Numbered from the stretch's first letter, positions 36,840 to 46,131 are shown. The stretch: 64,000 bases of DNA from Rhizobium sp. JAB6 (GCF_003024605.1 NZ_PYJQ01000001.1:405001-469000), one strand, 5' to 3'. Notes: generated by a model not told the origin, from the letters alone. Translations and numbers: made by a program.

Positions 36840-37237
36840 ACTTTCCTGGAGCGGTCCTTTTCCGACCGCCGGTGTTTCGGCCTGGTTTCGATGCGGCTTA
36901 CGAGTTCGCTCGCCAGTTTTTCGAAAGGCGCGGTCAGCACCTCGCGTCGCGCGACAACCACATAGTCGTGTCCGGGCTGCATTGCAAACCCGGCGTGAAG
37001 CCGCACGGCTTCTTTCAGCCTGCGCCGCATGCGGTTGCGCTCCACCGCGTTGCCATGTTTTTTGGTAACGGTAAAACCAACGCGGGGTTCGGCGTCGGTA
37101 GTCTTGCGGTCCAGCATTTCGATGAGGAAGAAGCTGCCTCTGCGCTTTTCGCCTTCGCGGACTGCAAGAAACTGCGGCCGGCTTTTCAGCCGCCCGACAG
37201 TCTTTTTGGGTCGCTCATTCGTCAATTTGCCCGCCAT
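36836..37237 (-). CDS. rnpA: Ribonuclease P protein component
   Basis: A 133-residue basic protein that assists the RNase P RNA in maturing tRNA 5' ends. The RNR-type motif appears as '[15 protein letters not shown]', preceded by '[17 protein letters not shown]', and the 5' leader-binding face follows. It is 25 bases downstream of rpmH and overlaps yidC, giving the widely conserved rpmH-rnpA-yidC order. The extended C-terminus ('[17 protein letters not shown]') is basic and not conserved. Confidence 0.95.
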   Translation of the reverse strand: MAGKLTNERPKKTVGRLKSRPQFLAVREGEKRRGSFFLIEMLDRKTTDAEPRVGFTVTKKHGNAVERNRMRRRLKEAVRLHAGFAMQPGHDYVVVARREVLTAPFEKLASELVSRIETRPKHRRSEKDRSRKV

Positions 37238-37262
37238 CCTGGATTATCGGGCACTTCGGCGC

Positions 37263-37397
37263 TTAGGCCGAAAGGCGCTTGCGGCCGCGGTTACGGCGAG
37301 CGGAAAGAACCGCGCGGCCGCCCTTGGTGGCCATGCGCGCACGGAAGCCGTGACGACGCTTGCGGACAAGCTTGGATGGTTGGTAGGTACGCTTCAT
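37263..37397 (-). CDS. rpmH: 50S ribosomal protein L34
   Basis: The minus strand encodes 44 residues starting '[18 protein letters not shown]' and ending 'NRGRKRLSA', a complete L34. It is highly basic, as expected for a protein buried in 23S rRNA. The start codon is at 37397-37395 and the stop TAA at 37265-37263. It is the first gene of the rpmH-rnpA-yidC block and its promoter must lie above 37400. Confidence 0.97.
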   Translation of the reverse strand: MKRTYQPSKLVRKRRHGFRARMATKGGRAVLSARRNRGRKRLSA

Positions 37398-37787
37398 TTA
37401 TTTAAACACCGCGGAGTGCGGCCCTTCTTGAGCTTTGCTTTGAGTAGCAAGGAGCGTTGTTGATTATGGCGAACGGACTTGGCCCGCAAATGCAGGCTCC
37501 ATGACCGGACGTGCGCGGGCTTATACGGATCAAGGCCTCGGAAGTCAATTATGGGCGCGCAGATTCCTTGAATTCCGGCAAATTCGCGCCGCGTGCGGGC
37601 GTTGGAAGATCGGTTGCCACATGCCGTTGCGGGCCGAATAATTCGCCAGGAGAAATAAGTAGATCATAAAATCCATGGGCACATGGGCCGGGGAGCACTT
37701 CAAGCGAACGTTAATTATTTTAGTTGATATCTAATGGAAGTCGGAAACCCATCGATTTCTGGGGGTGGGCGGCGTCGGAGGAATATT
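37398..37787. other. Divergent intergenic region between rpmH and the chemoreceptor gene
   Basis: The 390 bases should contain the rpmH promoter on the minus strand and the chemoreceptor promoter on the plus strand. AT-rich patches lie near 37660-37735. I see no RNA gene or strong dyad. Confidence 0.4.
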
Positions 37788-39797
37788 GTGAAGATTCGCG
37801 GCAAAATTAATCTGCTTGTGTCGGTCATGGCCGGGGCGGCGCTTCTGATTGGCGTCACCGCGCTCTATGCATTGCATCAATATGACCAGAAATTACAAAG
37901 CTACGAGCAGACGGCGAGCCGCGCTTACATGGGCGAGCGCCTGAACCGTTACGTGACCGCGGTGGTGATGGAAGCGCGCGGCATCTATGCCGCCGCTGCT
38001 GCAAAGGATTCCAAGCCTTTTGCCGATGGGCTGATGGCCGATCTCGACGAAATCGACAAGGTGCTTGCAAGCTGGTCGCCCCTGGTGCCGGAAACGCAGA
38101 AGCCGGATTTCGCCAAGCTTCAGGCCCGTGCCCAGGAGTTTCGCGTCTTTCGCATGGAAACGGCGAAGCTCGGCGTGACCGATGGTCCCGATGCCGCCGG
38201 CAAGCAGGGCAATAACGAAGCCAACCGCGCCAATCGCAAGGCTTTCCAGGCTGAGATCGATGCGATCGTTCAGACCGACAAGGCGGAACTTGCAAAGGCA
38301 GAGACCGAGATCGCAGCCTTTCACAGCAGCGTCTTGTGGGTCGTCCTCGGAATCATGATTGCCGGCATCGTGGCGGGGGTCGGCCTCGGCGCCTATATCG
38401 GAACCGTTCATCTGAGCCGCCCGATCCGCAAGGTGACCGACGCGATAAAGAATGTCGCCGATGGCCATTTCGATATCGAGGTGCCATTTGCCGGCCGCAA
38501 GGACGAAATCGGCGAGATGGCGGCGGCTGTCGACATCTTCAAGGAAAACGGCAAGGCCGTGCGCCGCATGAATGCCGAGGAAGCGGCCCTGCGCGCAAAA
38601 AGCGACGAGCTTCAGTCGAGCATGTCCCTTGCGGTCTCTGCCGCGGCGGCCGGCGATTTCAGCCAGCGCATCGAGAAAGACTATGGCGACGTCAATCTCA
38701 ATCGCTTCGCCGGCAATGTGAACGCGCTGCTTGTGAGTGTGGACACGGGTATCGGCGAGGTCCGCCGCGTCATCGCGAGCCTGGCCGAGGGCGACTTGAC
38801 GCAGGCGATGAGGGGCAATTTCCAGGGCGCGTTCGCAGAGCTGCAGCAGAACGTCAACGCGACATTCGAGACGCTCAAAAGCACCATGCGCGAAGTGCGC
38901 GAGACCACAGGTTCGATCAACTCCAATACCAGCGAGCTCCGTCACGCCAGCGACGACCTTTCCAAGCGTACCGAACAGCAGGCGGCAGCTCTGGAAGAGA
39001 CCTCGGCAGCGCTCGACGAGATCACCTCCGTCGTCCAGAACTCCACCGAGCGGGCGCGCGAGGCCAGTGTCATGGTGAGCGAGGCCAAGGACGATGCGGC
39101 ACGGTCCGGCACGGTCGTTCGCAATGCCATCGACGCCATGGGGCGCATCGAGCAGGCATCCGGCGAGATCAGCCAGATCATCGGTGTGATCGACGACATC
39201 GCCTTCCAGACCAATCTGCTGGCGCTGAATGCCGGCGTCGAGGCCGCGCGCGCCGGCGAGGCGGGTAAGGGCTTTGCCGTCGTTGCCCAGGAAGTGCGTG
39301 AGCTGGCCCAGCGCTCCGCGACTGCCGCTAAGGATATCAAGGCTCTGATCGGTAAATCCGGCAACGAGGTGCAGGTCGGCGTCAAGCTGGTGCAGGCGAC
39401 CGGCGAGGCGCTGTCGTCCATCGAGGCCCGTGTGTTGAAGATCAACGATCACATTCATTCGATCGCAACGGCGGCGCGCGAGCAGGCAACGGGCCTGTCC
39501 GAGGTGAACAACGCCGTCAACCAGATGGACGAGGTCACGCAGCGCAATGCCGCCATGGTCGAGGAGACATCGGCCGCGACCCACCGGCTGGCGGCCGAAG
39601 CGGACGGCCTTGTCCAGCTCGTCTCCCGCTTCAAGGTCGATGCAGCCACTGTTTCCGCTCCCGTTCCAGCGCGCGCCGAAACGCATCGTCCGGCCGCGTC
39701 GCCGGCACGCCGCATGATCGATAGGGTCGCGAACGCCTTTGGCGGCGGCGGGGCGCTTGCTCCGGCTGCGCCAGCGCCAGGCTGGGAAGAGCGCTGA
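37788..39797 (+). CDS. Methyl-accepting chemotaxis protein with small periplasmic helical sensor
   Basis: The 669-residue receptor starts at GTG 37788 after a GGAGGA. One helix (about 7-28) and another (about 182-205) flank a 150-residue periplasmic region that looks like a four-helix bundle. HAMP and a second linker precede the signalling hairpin '[23 protein letters not shown]'. The C-terminus is 'GWEER', which resembles the CheR-tethering pentapeptide but lacks the final aromatic. The core is paralogous to the receptor at 16787. A histidine kinase gene follows. Confidence 0.93.
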   Translation: MKIRGKINLLVSVMAGAALLIGVTALYALHQYDQKLQSYEQTASRAYMGERLNRYVTAVVMEARGIYAAAAAKDSKPFADGLMADLDEIDKVLASWSPLVPETQKPDFAKLQARAQEFRVFRMETAKLGVTDGPDAAGKQGNNEANRANRKAFQAEIDAIVQTDKAELAKAETEIAAFHSSVLWVVLGIMIAGIVAGVGLGAYIGTVHLSRPIRKVTDAIKNVADGHFDIEVPFAGRKDEIGEMAAAVDIFKENGKAVRRMNAEEAALRAKSDELQSSMSLAVSAAAAGDFSQRIEKDYGDVNLNRFAGNVNALLVSVDTGIGEVRRVIASLAEGDLTQAMRGNFQGAFAELQQNVNATFETLKSTMREVRETTGSINSNTSELRHASDDLSKRTEQQAAALEETSAALDEITSVVQNSTERAREASVMVSEAKDDAARSGTVVRNAIDAMGRIEQASGEISQIIGVIDDIAFQTNLLALNAGVEAARAGEAGKGFAVVAQEVRELAQRSATAAKDIKALIGKSGNEVQVGVKLVQATGEALSSIEARVLKINDHIHSIATAAREQATGLSEVNNAVNQMDEVTQRNAAMVEETSAATHRLAAEADGLVQLVSRFKVDAATVSAPVPARAETHRPAASPARRMIDRVANAFGGGGALAPAAPAPGWEER

Positions 39798-39956
39798 TCC
39801 GTCAGATGCGAGGTCGACTGCGGCGTCTGGGCGTCGCTGCCGGCTTTTACTCCTGTCAAAATCCCGAGCCGATTGGAAAAACCACCACGATCGCCTATTA
39901 TCTGGTTTCGATCAGGTCGCATCAGATCGCTTTTCAAGCGAAGCGGGACAGTTGAA

Positions 39957-41477
39957 ATGGATAGTGGGCAGGACAAGGGTGCCGTAAAGGACGGCCGGGT
40001 CGAGAAAGGCCGCCTGTCCCAGTTTTGCCGCCCCACAGGCATTTTCGGCGGCCTTTCCGGCAAGCTTCTCATCCTCACCGTCGTCTTCATTTCAATGGCG
40101 GAAGTGCTGATTTTCGTGCCCTCCGTCGCCAATATGCGGCTGCGCTGGCTGGAGGATCGGCTGAACACCGCCGCCGCTGCCGCGATCGTCATCGACGGCC
40201 TGCAGCCGGCCGAACTGCCGCGGGCTCTGCAAAAGGAGACGCTGATGGCGACGGGCACGCGGGCGATCGTCCTGCGCAAGGACGGCACGTCGCGCCTGCT
40301 GGCAACGGCCGAGATGCCGGCCTCCGTCGATGAAAAGTACGATCTCAGCGACGTGTCCCAGCTCACCGCCATCAAGGATGCGCTCGATACGCTGCTGTTC
40401 GGCGGCAATCGCATCATCCGGGTTTTTGGCCCGGTTGGCGGCGATGCCAATACGGGCATCGAGGTGGTGCTGAAGGATACCCGGCTGCGCAATGCGATGC
40501 TTGCCTATTCGGTCAATGTGTTCTTCGTTTCCATCCTGATCTCGCTGTTCACCGCAACGCTGATCTTCTTTGCGATCAACCGCATGATGATCCGTCCCAT
40601 CCGCCGCCTGACGGACAGCATGCAGGCCTATTCCGATGACCCTGAGGATCCCGGCCGTATTCTTGCGCCGGTGAAGGGGCGCGACGAACTGGCCGTGGCC
40701 GGCCGGCATCTCGCGGCAATGCAGTCGCAATTGCAGAAAACCCTGAAGCAGCAGAAGAACCTGGCTGCGCTGGGCCTCGCCGTGTCGAAGATCAATCATG
40801 ACATGCGCAATATCCTCTCGGCCGCGCAGCTGATGTCGGACCGTCTGGTCGATGTCGACGACCCGATGGTCAAGCGCTTTGCCCCGAAGCTCTTGCGCAC
40901 CATCGATCGCGCCGTCGGCTATACGACCGAAGTTCTCTCCTTTGGCCAGACTTCCGAGTCGGCGCCGCGCCGGCGCAAGATTCGCATATTCGAACTAATT
41001 GAAGAAGTTCGCGATATCCTGGCGATTGATCCGGAAAGTGGCATCGAGTTCATCGTGCAGCTCAGCCCGGATCTGGAGGTCGATGCAGATAGCGAGCAGC
41101 TGTTCCGCGTCATCCACAATCTCTGCCGCAATGCCTATCAGGCGCTGGTCGCTTTCGGCGAGGCCGAGCCCGGTGGTGTCAGGCGGATCACGGTCTCGGC
41201 GCATCGGATCGGCAGCGTCGTCAGCATCACGGTCGACGATACCGGTCCGGGCATGCCGCAAAAGGCGCGGGAGAACCTGTTTACGGCCTTCCGCGGTTCG
41301 GCCCGCTCGGGCGGCACCGGCCTTGGCCTAGCGATCGCCCGTGAACTCGTCCTTGCTCATGGCGGCACGATCGCGCTCGTCGAAAAGCCGGCGGCCGGTA
41401 CGCAGTTCCGCATCGAAATTCCCGACCGCCCCGTATCCCTCGACGACTATCGCAGCAGGAGCCTGCAAGAAAACTAA
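39957..41477 (+). CDS. Membrane-bound sensor histidine kinase (orphan)
   Basis: A 506-residue kinase with two membrane helices (about 37-58 and 186-208) around a periplasmic domain, then HAMP, a HisKA-like box ('SKINHDMRNILSAAQLM', phosphorylated His near residue 280) and an HATPase domain with N box 'NLCRNAYQAL', G1 'DDTGPGMP' and G2 'GGTGLGLAIA'. No response-regulator gene lies nearby, so it is an orphan. The ATG at 39957 is chosen because upstream in-frame codons are not conserved-looking. Cytoplasmic ATP and dimer interfaces appear intact. Confidence 0.9.
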   Translation: MDSGQDKGAVKDGRVEKGRLSQFCRPTGIFGGLSGKLLILTVVFISMAEVLIFVPSVANMRLRWLEDRLNTAAAAAIVIDGLQPAELPRALQKETLMATGTRAIVLRKDGTSRLLATAEMPASVDEKYDLSDVSQLTAIKDALDTLLFGGNRIIRVFGPVGGDANTGIEVVLKDTRLRNAMLAYSVNVFFVSILISLFTATLIFFAINRMMIRPIRRLTDSMQAYSDDPEDPGRILAPVKGRDELAVAGRHLAAMQSQLQKTLKQQKNLAALGLAVSKINHDMRNILSAAQLMSDRLVDVDDPMVKRFAPKLLRTIDRAVGYTTEVLSFGQTSESAPRRRKIRIFELIEEVRDILAIDPESGIEFIVQLSPDLEVDADSEQLFRVIHNLCRNAYQALVAFGEAEPGGVRRITVSAHRIGSVVSITVDDTGPGMPQKARENLFTAFRGSARSGGTGLGLAIARELVLAHGGTIALVEKPAAGTQFRIEIPDRPVSLDDYRSRSLQEN

Positions 41478-41602
41478 TTGTTTTCAGTCGCTTGATATCG
41501 ATATGCATGAAAATTGCGATCTTTTTCAGAAATCCACTTGCATTCCCTCAAGGGAGGCTTTAGAGAACCGCCCACGCCAACGGTTTCTTCCGTTTCGGCC
41601 AC

Positions 41603-41679
41603 GCACCCGTAGCTCAGCTGGATAGAGCACCAGACTACGAATCTGGGGGTCAGGAGTTCGAATCTCTTCGGGTGCGCCA
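41603..41679 (+). tRNA. tRNA-Arg (anticodon ACG)
   Basis: A complete 77-base cloverleaf: acceptor stem GCACCCG with CGGGTGC, D arm with 'AGCTCAGCTGGATAGAGC', anticodon stem CCAGA/TCTGG with loop CTACGAA, TpsiC arm containing GTTCGAATC, discriminator G and encoded CCA. The ACG anticodon is expected to be edited to ICG and read CGU, CGC and CGA. Confidence 0.97.
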
Positions 41680-41793
41680 TTTTCCTTCATTTTCGCATAT
41701 GATCTGTCTCTTGTGAGACAGGCGCTCCGTGCCTTCGAATCGATCGGCGCCGATCGAATGTGGATCGATCATTCAGCTTTCCTATTGTGAGAG

Positions 41794-41890
41794 CAATTCC
41801 AGGAAAACTGCGCATCGTTTTCCGTCCGGAGTTGCGTCAAAACAAAGAGATAGAGCGGTCCAGAGATTCCGTGAAAAGCTGAATCGCTCC
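41794..41890. repeat. Dispersed repeat, copy 2
   Basis: About 97 bases nearly identical to 25171-25266 in the same orientation, with a few substitutions and a one-base insertion (GGTCCAGAG against GGTCAGAG). It lies between the tRNA-Arg gene and the convergent MFS transporter gene. Confidence 0.85.
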
Positions 41891-41907
41891 AGTTCGTTGA
41901 GCGCCAC

Positions 41908-43464
41908 TCAGCCCTGGCGCTTCGTGGCCCCTCCATGATCCGCTCTTAGCGGCAATTCCGGCAGAAACAGCAGCGCGATCAGCGCCAACGCCACGATCGC
42001 CGTTCCCGTCGCAAAGGTCATGGCGATGGCATGACGACAGAGCGTTATCGCAGCCTCGTGCGCTTCCGGCGAGGCGGTGGCGAGTTGCCTCATGCCGGCT
42101 TCCGTCAATGAGGATAGATGTATCCCGTCGAGGACGCCGCCGGCATTCTGCACCCGATAGGCGAGAATGGCCCCCGAGCCGGTGACGCCGATGAGGCCGC
42201 CGAGCGAGCGGAAGAAGGCGAGCGTCGCCGTTCCCACGCCACGATGGGCGAGGGGCAGGGCGTTCTGCACCGCGATCGTCATCGTAGGCATGACGAGGCC
42301 AAGGCCGAGGCCGAGCGCAAAGATAGTAGGCTCGATGATCCAGAAGCCCTGGCTGGTGGCCGCTGCCCAGGCGAGCGCGGCGAACGCGGCGGTTGCGAGA
42401 CTGAGGCCACAGAGCTGCGCCGGCTTGTAGCGCCCGAAGCGATGCAGCAGCACGCGCCCATTGACCATGGAGGAGATGACGACGCCGATCATCAGCGGAC
42501 CGGTGAGCAGGCCGGAATGCGAGGCGCTGACGCCCATGACCATCTGGAAGAACAGCGGAAAGAACAGGCTTGCTCCCAGCATACCCATGAAGGTCAGGGC
42601 GAGCACGACGCAGGCGACGACAAAGAGCCGGTTGCGGAAGAGATCGGGCGGCAGCACCGGCTCGGGCTCGCGCCGGATATGCAGGATGAAAAAGGTGAAG
42701 AGAACGAGCGCAAGCGCGGAAAGGCCGAAAATCTCGGGCGAGTTCCAGCCCCATTCATTGCCGCCGAGCGCAAGCACCAGCAGGAAGCTGGTTGTACAGC
42801 TCGTCAGCAGAGCTGCGCCGAGATAGTCGATCCGGCGGCTGCGTGCATGGTGCGGGCGCTTGAGTGCACGGCCGATCATGACGAGGGCGACAGCGCCGAT
42901 CGGCAGGTTGACGTAGAAGATCCAGTGCCATGACAGAAGATCGGTGATGATGCCGCCGGCGAGCGGACCTATGACGCTGCAGACGGCGAAGACGGCTGCA
43001 ATCGAACCTTGATTGCGCCCGCGTTTCGCCGGCGGCACGATGTCGCCGATGATGATCTGCGCCAGCGGCAGCAATCCGCCTGCGCCGATACCCTGAATCG
43101 CCCGGAAGACGATCAACTGCATCAGCGTCTGCGCCATGCCGCTCAGCACCGAACCGAGAAGGAAGATGAGGATTGCCGCATAGATCATCGGTTTGCGGCC
43201 ATACTGGTCGCTAAGCTTGCCATAGAGAGGCATGGTGCTGGTCGAGGCGAGCACATAGGCGCTGACCACCCAGGAGAGGTGCGTCAGCCCGCCGAGATCG
43301 CTGACGATGCGCGGCAGCGCTGTCGCGACGATGCTCTGGTCGATGGCGCCGAGGCCGAGAACGATCATCAGTCCGAGGATGACGGCGCGGATCTCGCGGC
43401 GATCGGGCGGGACGTCTGCCGCCGGCGCCGACGATGTGGCACTATCCGGAAGAGGCGCATTCAT
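41908..43464 (-). CDS. MFS multidrug efflux transporter (EmrB/QacA, 14-helix type)
   Basis: The 518-residue inner-membrane protein carries the drug:H+ antiporter motifs of the 14-helix family: motif A as 'GKLSDQYGRKP' and motif C as 'PLAGGIITDLLSWHWIFYVNLP'. Hydrophobic segments span the length. Its start overlaps the marR stop by four bases, so both are one transcript. No EmrA-type adaptor gene is present, so it probably exports to the periplasm alone or with an adaptor coded elsewhere. Substrates are unknown. Confidence 0.92.
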   Translation of the reverse strand: MNAPLPDSATSSAPAADVPPDRREIRAVILGLMIVLGLGAIDQSIVATALPRIVSDLGGLTHLSWVVSAYVLASTSTMPLYGKLSDQYGRKPMIYAAILIFLLGSVLSGMAQTLMQLIVFRAIQGIGAGGLLPLAQIIIGDIVPPAKRGRNQGSIAAVFAVCSVIGPLAGGIITDLLSWHWIFYVNLPIGAVALVMIGRALKRPHHARSRRIDYLGAALLTSCTTSFLLVLALGGNEWGWNSPEIFGLSALALVLFTFFILHIRREPEPVLPPDLFRNRLFVVACVVLALTFMGMLGASLFFPLFFQMVMGVSASHSGLLTGPLMIGVVISSMVNGRVLLHRFGRYKPAQLCGLSLATAAFAALAWAAATSQGFWIIEPTIFALGLGLGLVMPTMTIAVQNALPLAHRGVGTATLAFFRSLGGLIGVTGSGAILAYRVQNAGGVLDGIHLSSLTEAGMRQLATASPEAHEAAITLCRHAIAMTFATGTAIVALALIALLFLPELPLRADHGGATKRQG

Positions 43465-43910
43465 TGCCCGATCTCCATGAGCGGATCGATGGCGGCGCGA
43501 ATGGCGGCGCGCTGCTGCGGCGATAGTTTGACGAGTTCGCAGGCGAGCCAGTCGGTTCGCCGCTGTTTCAGGCTTTGGATGACTTTTTCCCCTTTTTCCG
43601 TCGCGACCAAACCATTGCGACGCCGGTCGTTCGGGTCCGGTTCCGAACGGGCAATAAGGCCATCCCGCTCCATCGCCTTCACATGGCCTGAGATCGTCGG
43701 TCCGCGCAGTTTCTCCATTCGCGCCAGTTCGGCAACGCCGATGCCCGGCTGGCGCAGGATGGCGACAAGCAGCAAGGCATGCAGCGGGGACAGCCCGGCC
43801 TCGCCGCTTTCGCGCCGCAATTGCCGATGCAGGCGGTGCAAGGCAGGACGCAGCGCCTCGGCCAGCGCGTAGGCCTCCTCGATCCCCTGATGGCGGTCGG
43901 CTTTACTCAT
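43461..43910 (-). CDS. MarR-family transcriptional regulator
   Basis: A 149-residue winged-helix regulator: 'GIGVAELARMEKLRGPTISGHVKAMERDGLIARSEPDPNDRRRNGLVATEKG' gives the recognition helix and the DxRxR wing of MarR proteins. It very likely represses itself and the downstream efflux gene, which it overlaps, by binding the palindrome at 43934-43954 just upstream. A phenolic or antibiotic ligand would release it, judged from the family. Confidence 0.92.
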   Translation of the reverse strand: MSKADRHQGIEEAYALAEALRPALHRLHRQLRRESGEAGLSPLHALLLVAILRQPGIGVAELARMEKLRGPTISGHVKAMERDGLIARSEPDPNDRRRNGLVATEKGEKVIQSLKQRRTDWLACELVKLSPQQRAAIRAAIDPLMEIGQ

Positions 43911-43933
43911 CGATAGTCCCCGTTTACATATAG

Positions 43934-43954
43934 ATAGATAGGCTTCCTATCTAT
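43934..43954. promoter_or_regulatory. Perfect palindrome upstream of marR
   Basis: ATAGATAGG-ctt-CCTATCTAT, with 9-bp arms, 24 bases before the marR start. A further partial TAGATAG/ATCTAT repeat surrounds it. This is the expected size for a MarR dimer site. Confidence 0.75.
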
Positions 43955-44061
43955 ACATCTATCGTGGGGCATGTACTTGCGCAAGTGATAATATTGTGAA
44001 AGATTTTCAATCATTGCGCGTTGTTCACCAGTATTTACGACTCATGAGGAGGAGAAGAGCT

Positions 44062-44535
44062 GTGAAACGATTTCTGACAACCGTAACAGTGACTGCCCTG
44101 AGTGCCCTGCTGGCCGTAACGTCTTTCGACCCGGCTGCCGCTGCGCCGATTCAGCCGCTGATCCAGCCGGCAATCCAGCAGACGGACAATCAGCCCGCTG
44201 GCCTGACTGAAGTTCAATATCGCCATCACGACAGGCACTACCGCGGGCGGCATCGCCCTCATTATCGTCCCCACTACCGTCCGCATCATCGTCCGGGCTA
44301 TTGGCATGGTCATCGCGGTTATCGCTATCACCGTCCGGGTTATCGGCGCCATGATGGCTGGTGGTATCCAATGGCCGCATTTACCGCCGGGGCAATCATC
44401 GGCGGAGCCGTTTCTCAGCCGCCGCGCGGCAGCGCGCATGTTCGCTGGTGCGCAAGCCGTTACAAGACCTATCGTGCCTCGGACAATACCTATCAGCCGA
44501 CCAATGGGCCGCGCCGTCAGTGCGTTAGCCGTTGA
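44062..44535 (+). CDS. BA14K-family secreted protein
   Basis: The 157-residue protein has a signal peptide ('[25 protein letters not shown]'), a His/Arg/Tyr-rich repeat region ('[16 protein letters not shown]'), a glycine-rich hydrophobic segment ('[15 protein letters not shown]') and the BA14K-type end '[18 protein letters not shown]' with 'GPRRQCVSR'. Brucella BA14K is an immunoreactive lectin-like protein; the rhizobial role is unknown. The GTG at 44062 is chosen because GGAGGAGAAG precedes it directly; ATG 44044 lies within that ribosome-binding region. Confidence 0.82.
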   Translation: MKRFLTTVTVTALSALLAVTSFDPAAAAPIQPLIQPAIQQTDNQPAGLTEVQYRHHDRHYRGRHRPHYRPHYRPHHRPGYWHGHRGYRYHRPGYRRHDGWWYPMAAFTAGAIIGGAVSQPPRGSAHVRWCASRYKTYRASDNTYQPTNGPRRQCVSR

Positions 44536-45260
44536 TATCCCGCTATCGAGATCCCTGTCCGTCATGCGGAGAGGGATTTTTCGGCCCGTTGCGGGCAGAC
44601 ACACTTCAACCGGTCAACTGCGCGGAGATGTGCCAGCCGCCGCCTGATCGCATGATCAAAAACACGAGCTGCAATCTTGGCCTAAACCGGCGGAGTTTGA
44701 GTTCATGGAAACCGTGCCGTACATGGCGCCATCTTCCGCAGTCGATGCCGCGGCGGCAAAGAGGGTCGGCAAAGCGCCGGCCGCTGCCGATTGCGAGGCA
44801 AATGGCTCCATCCCCTTCATGGCGAGTTCGAACAGACTTGCCCGGTCTCTGCCCAGGCGAGGACCCGTGGTTTGCAGACCAGTGACGGCATAGCCGCGAT
44901 GGGCGGCAATGTTTTAAGCGTCCAGCCTTCGGCGCGCGCGATGCGATCGAGTTTCAGGCTGAAGAGCAGCGTCGCCGGTTTCGCTTGGCAATAAGCCGGC
45001 CAGGGCCGATAGCGCTTGCCCACTGCAGATCGTCGAAATAGCCAGCCTCATAGGCCGATATCGCTGTTGGCACCGATAATGACTGCGATGCGGAGCGTCT
45101 GCGGCGGAAATGCAAGTTTGTATTGAATTTTTAAGCGCAAAAATATGCGACAACGCTTGCATATCAGGGACTTTCAACAGGTGAATGGGGTGGCACGCCT
45201 TTGAATTGCCATCCTGTTCGGCCCTCATCATGCTTTGTGGCGGAAGATTGGATTTGCGGA
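44536..45260. other. Gene-free stretch occupied largely by the SDR remnant
   Basis: Besides the decayed SDR sequence (44690-45115, minus strand), the 725 bases hold only an AT-rich segment near 45120-45180 that probably carries the promoter of the methyltransferase gene. Small open frames here are not credible genes. Confidence 0.5.
44690..45115 (-). pseudogene. Decayed short-chain dehydrogenase/reductase gene
   Basis: Minus-strand fragments in different frames spell an SDR enzyme: an N-terminal 'FPPQTLRIAVIIGANSDIG' (cofactor site, normally TGANSGIG), then 'YEAGYFDDLQW', 'KRYRPWPAYCQAKPATLLFS' (the YxxxK catalytic motif), 'LKLDRIARAEGWTLKT', then 'AAHRGYAVTGLQTTGPRLG' and 'FELAMKGMEPFASQSAAAGA'. 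About 120 residues are missing between the first two pieces, and frameshifts break the rest. It cannot make an active enzyme. The family assignment is clear; the substrate was not. Confidence 0.8.
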
Positions 45261-45908
45261 ATGACGACGAAGACCTCATGCGCTGATTTTGTGCAGTTCT
45301 TCCGCTCCTGGGTGAGCAATCCGATGCGCGTTGCGGCAGTGGCACCTTCCGGTGAACGGCTCGCTAGGTTGATGACCCAGGAGATCGAGCCGTTTGATGG
45401 TCCGATCCTCGAGCTCGGTCCGGGCACCGGCGTATTCACGCGGGCACTGCTGGCGCGAGGCATTCCCGAAAGCGCGTTGACACTCATCGAATTCGGCGAG
45501 GAGTTTGCCGTCCGGCTGCGCGGTCGTTTCCCTGAAGCGCGGGTGGTGCATATGGATGCGGCGCAGCTCGGCCAATGTGGCCTTTTCGATGACGCGCCAT
45601 TCGGCGCCGTCATCAGCGGCCTGCCGCTGCTGTCCATGCCGCCCGCCAAAGTCACGGCCATCGTAGGTGGCGCCTTCGAGACGATGAAACCGGGAGGCGC
45701 TTTCTATCAGTTCACCTACGGCCCGCGCTGTCCGGTGCAGAAAACTATCCTTGAAAGCCTCGGCCTCACTGCGAAGCGCATCGGCGGGACGGTGCGTAAC
45801 ATTCCGCCGGCGGGCGTCTACAGAATATCGCGGCCAAATCCCCTGGAACTCTCGATCATCGGCTCCAGATATCGCAGCATCGGAGAGAATGCCGGGATCA
45901 GCGCCTAG
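45261..45908 (+). CDS. SAM-dependent methyltransferase, phospholipid N-methyltransferase-like
   Basis: The 215-residue product has a PmtA-type N-terminus ('[29 protein letters not shown]'), the SAM site '[20 protein letters not shown]' (about residues 48-67), 'VISGLPLL' and the end region '[12 protein letters not shown]'. Sinorhizobium PmtA, which methylates phosphatidylethanolamine to phosphatidylcholine, shares this layout, including NPxxxxAxxPS before the SAM loop. A ubiquinone or rRNA methyltransferase is less likely. The ATG at 45261 matches the family start. It overlaps a minus-strand remnant at the 3' end by four bases. Confidence 0.75.
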   Translation: MTTKTSCADFVQFFRSWVSNPMRVAAVAPSGERLARLMTQEIEPFDGPILELGPGTGVFTRALLARGIPESALTLIEFGEEFAVRLRGRFPEARVVHMDAAQLGQCGLFDDAPFGAVISGLPLLSMPPAKVTAIVGGAFETMKPGGAFYQFTYGPRCPVQKTILESLGLTAKRIGGTVRNIPPAGVYRISRPNPLELSIIGSRYRSIGENAGISA

Positions 45909-46131
45909 GCACGGAAGCCGGCAAGGCCGATTTGGGGCGGCCCGAAGCGAGCGCCGGGGTAGCGGATGGCGAAAAGCCGGATGTCGACAGCGCGGTAAAG
46001 GAAGGCCGCCGCGAGTGCAAGCGCCGTGCAACCCGCGACGCATCGAAGCCGCCGCCCACAGTCAGATCTTGGCCTCCTTCCCGGATGCCGCCCATGCCAG
46101 ATATATCCAGATCAGCAAAGGGACTACAACC
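45905..46131 (-). pseudogene. Possible decayed membrane-protein fragments
   Basis: Read on the minus strand, this gap yields two protein-like pieces: '[20 protein letters not shown]' ending in a stop near 46070, and, after a frameshift, '[20 protein letters not shown]' with a tail to a stop at 45905. Both look like real membrane-protein ends but I cannot name the family. The call is tentative. Confidence 0.3.

Noticed and set aside
35016..36965. 649-codon plus-strand frame over yidC
   Set aside because: Antisense shadow of yidC and rnpA; composition is that of reversed hydrophobic coding sequence.
44705..44893. Small plus-strand gene of about 62 codons
   Set aside because: It lies over the decayed SDR sequence on the other strand and has no ribosome-binding site or family match.
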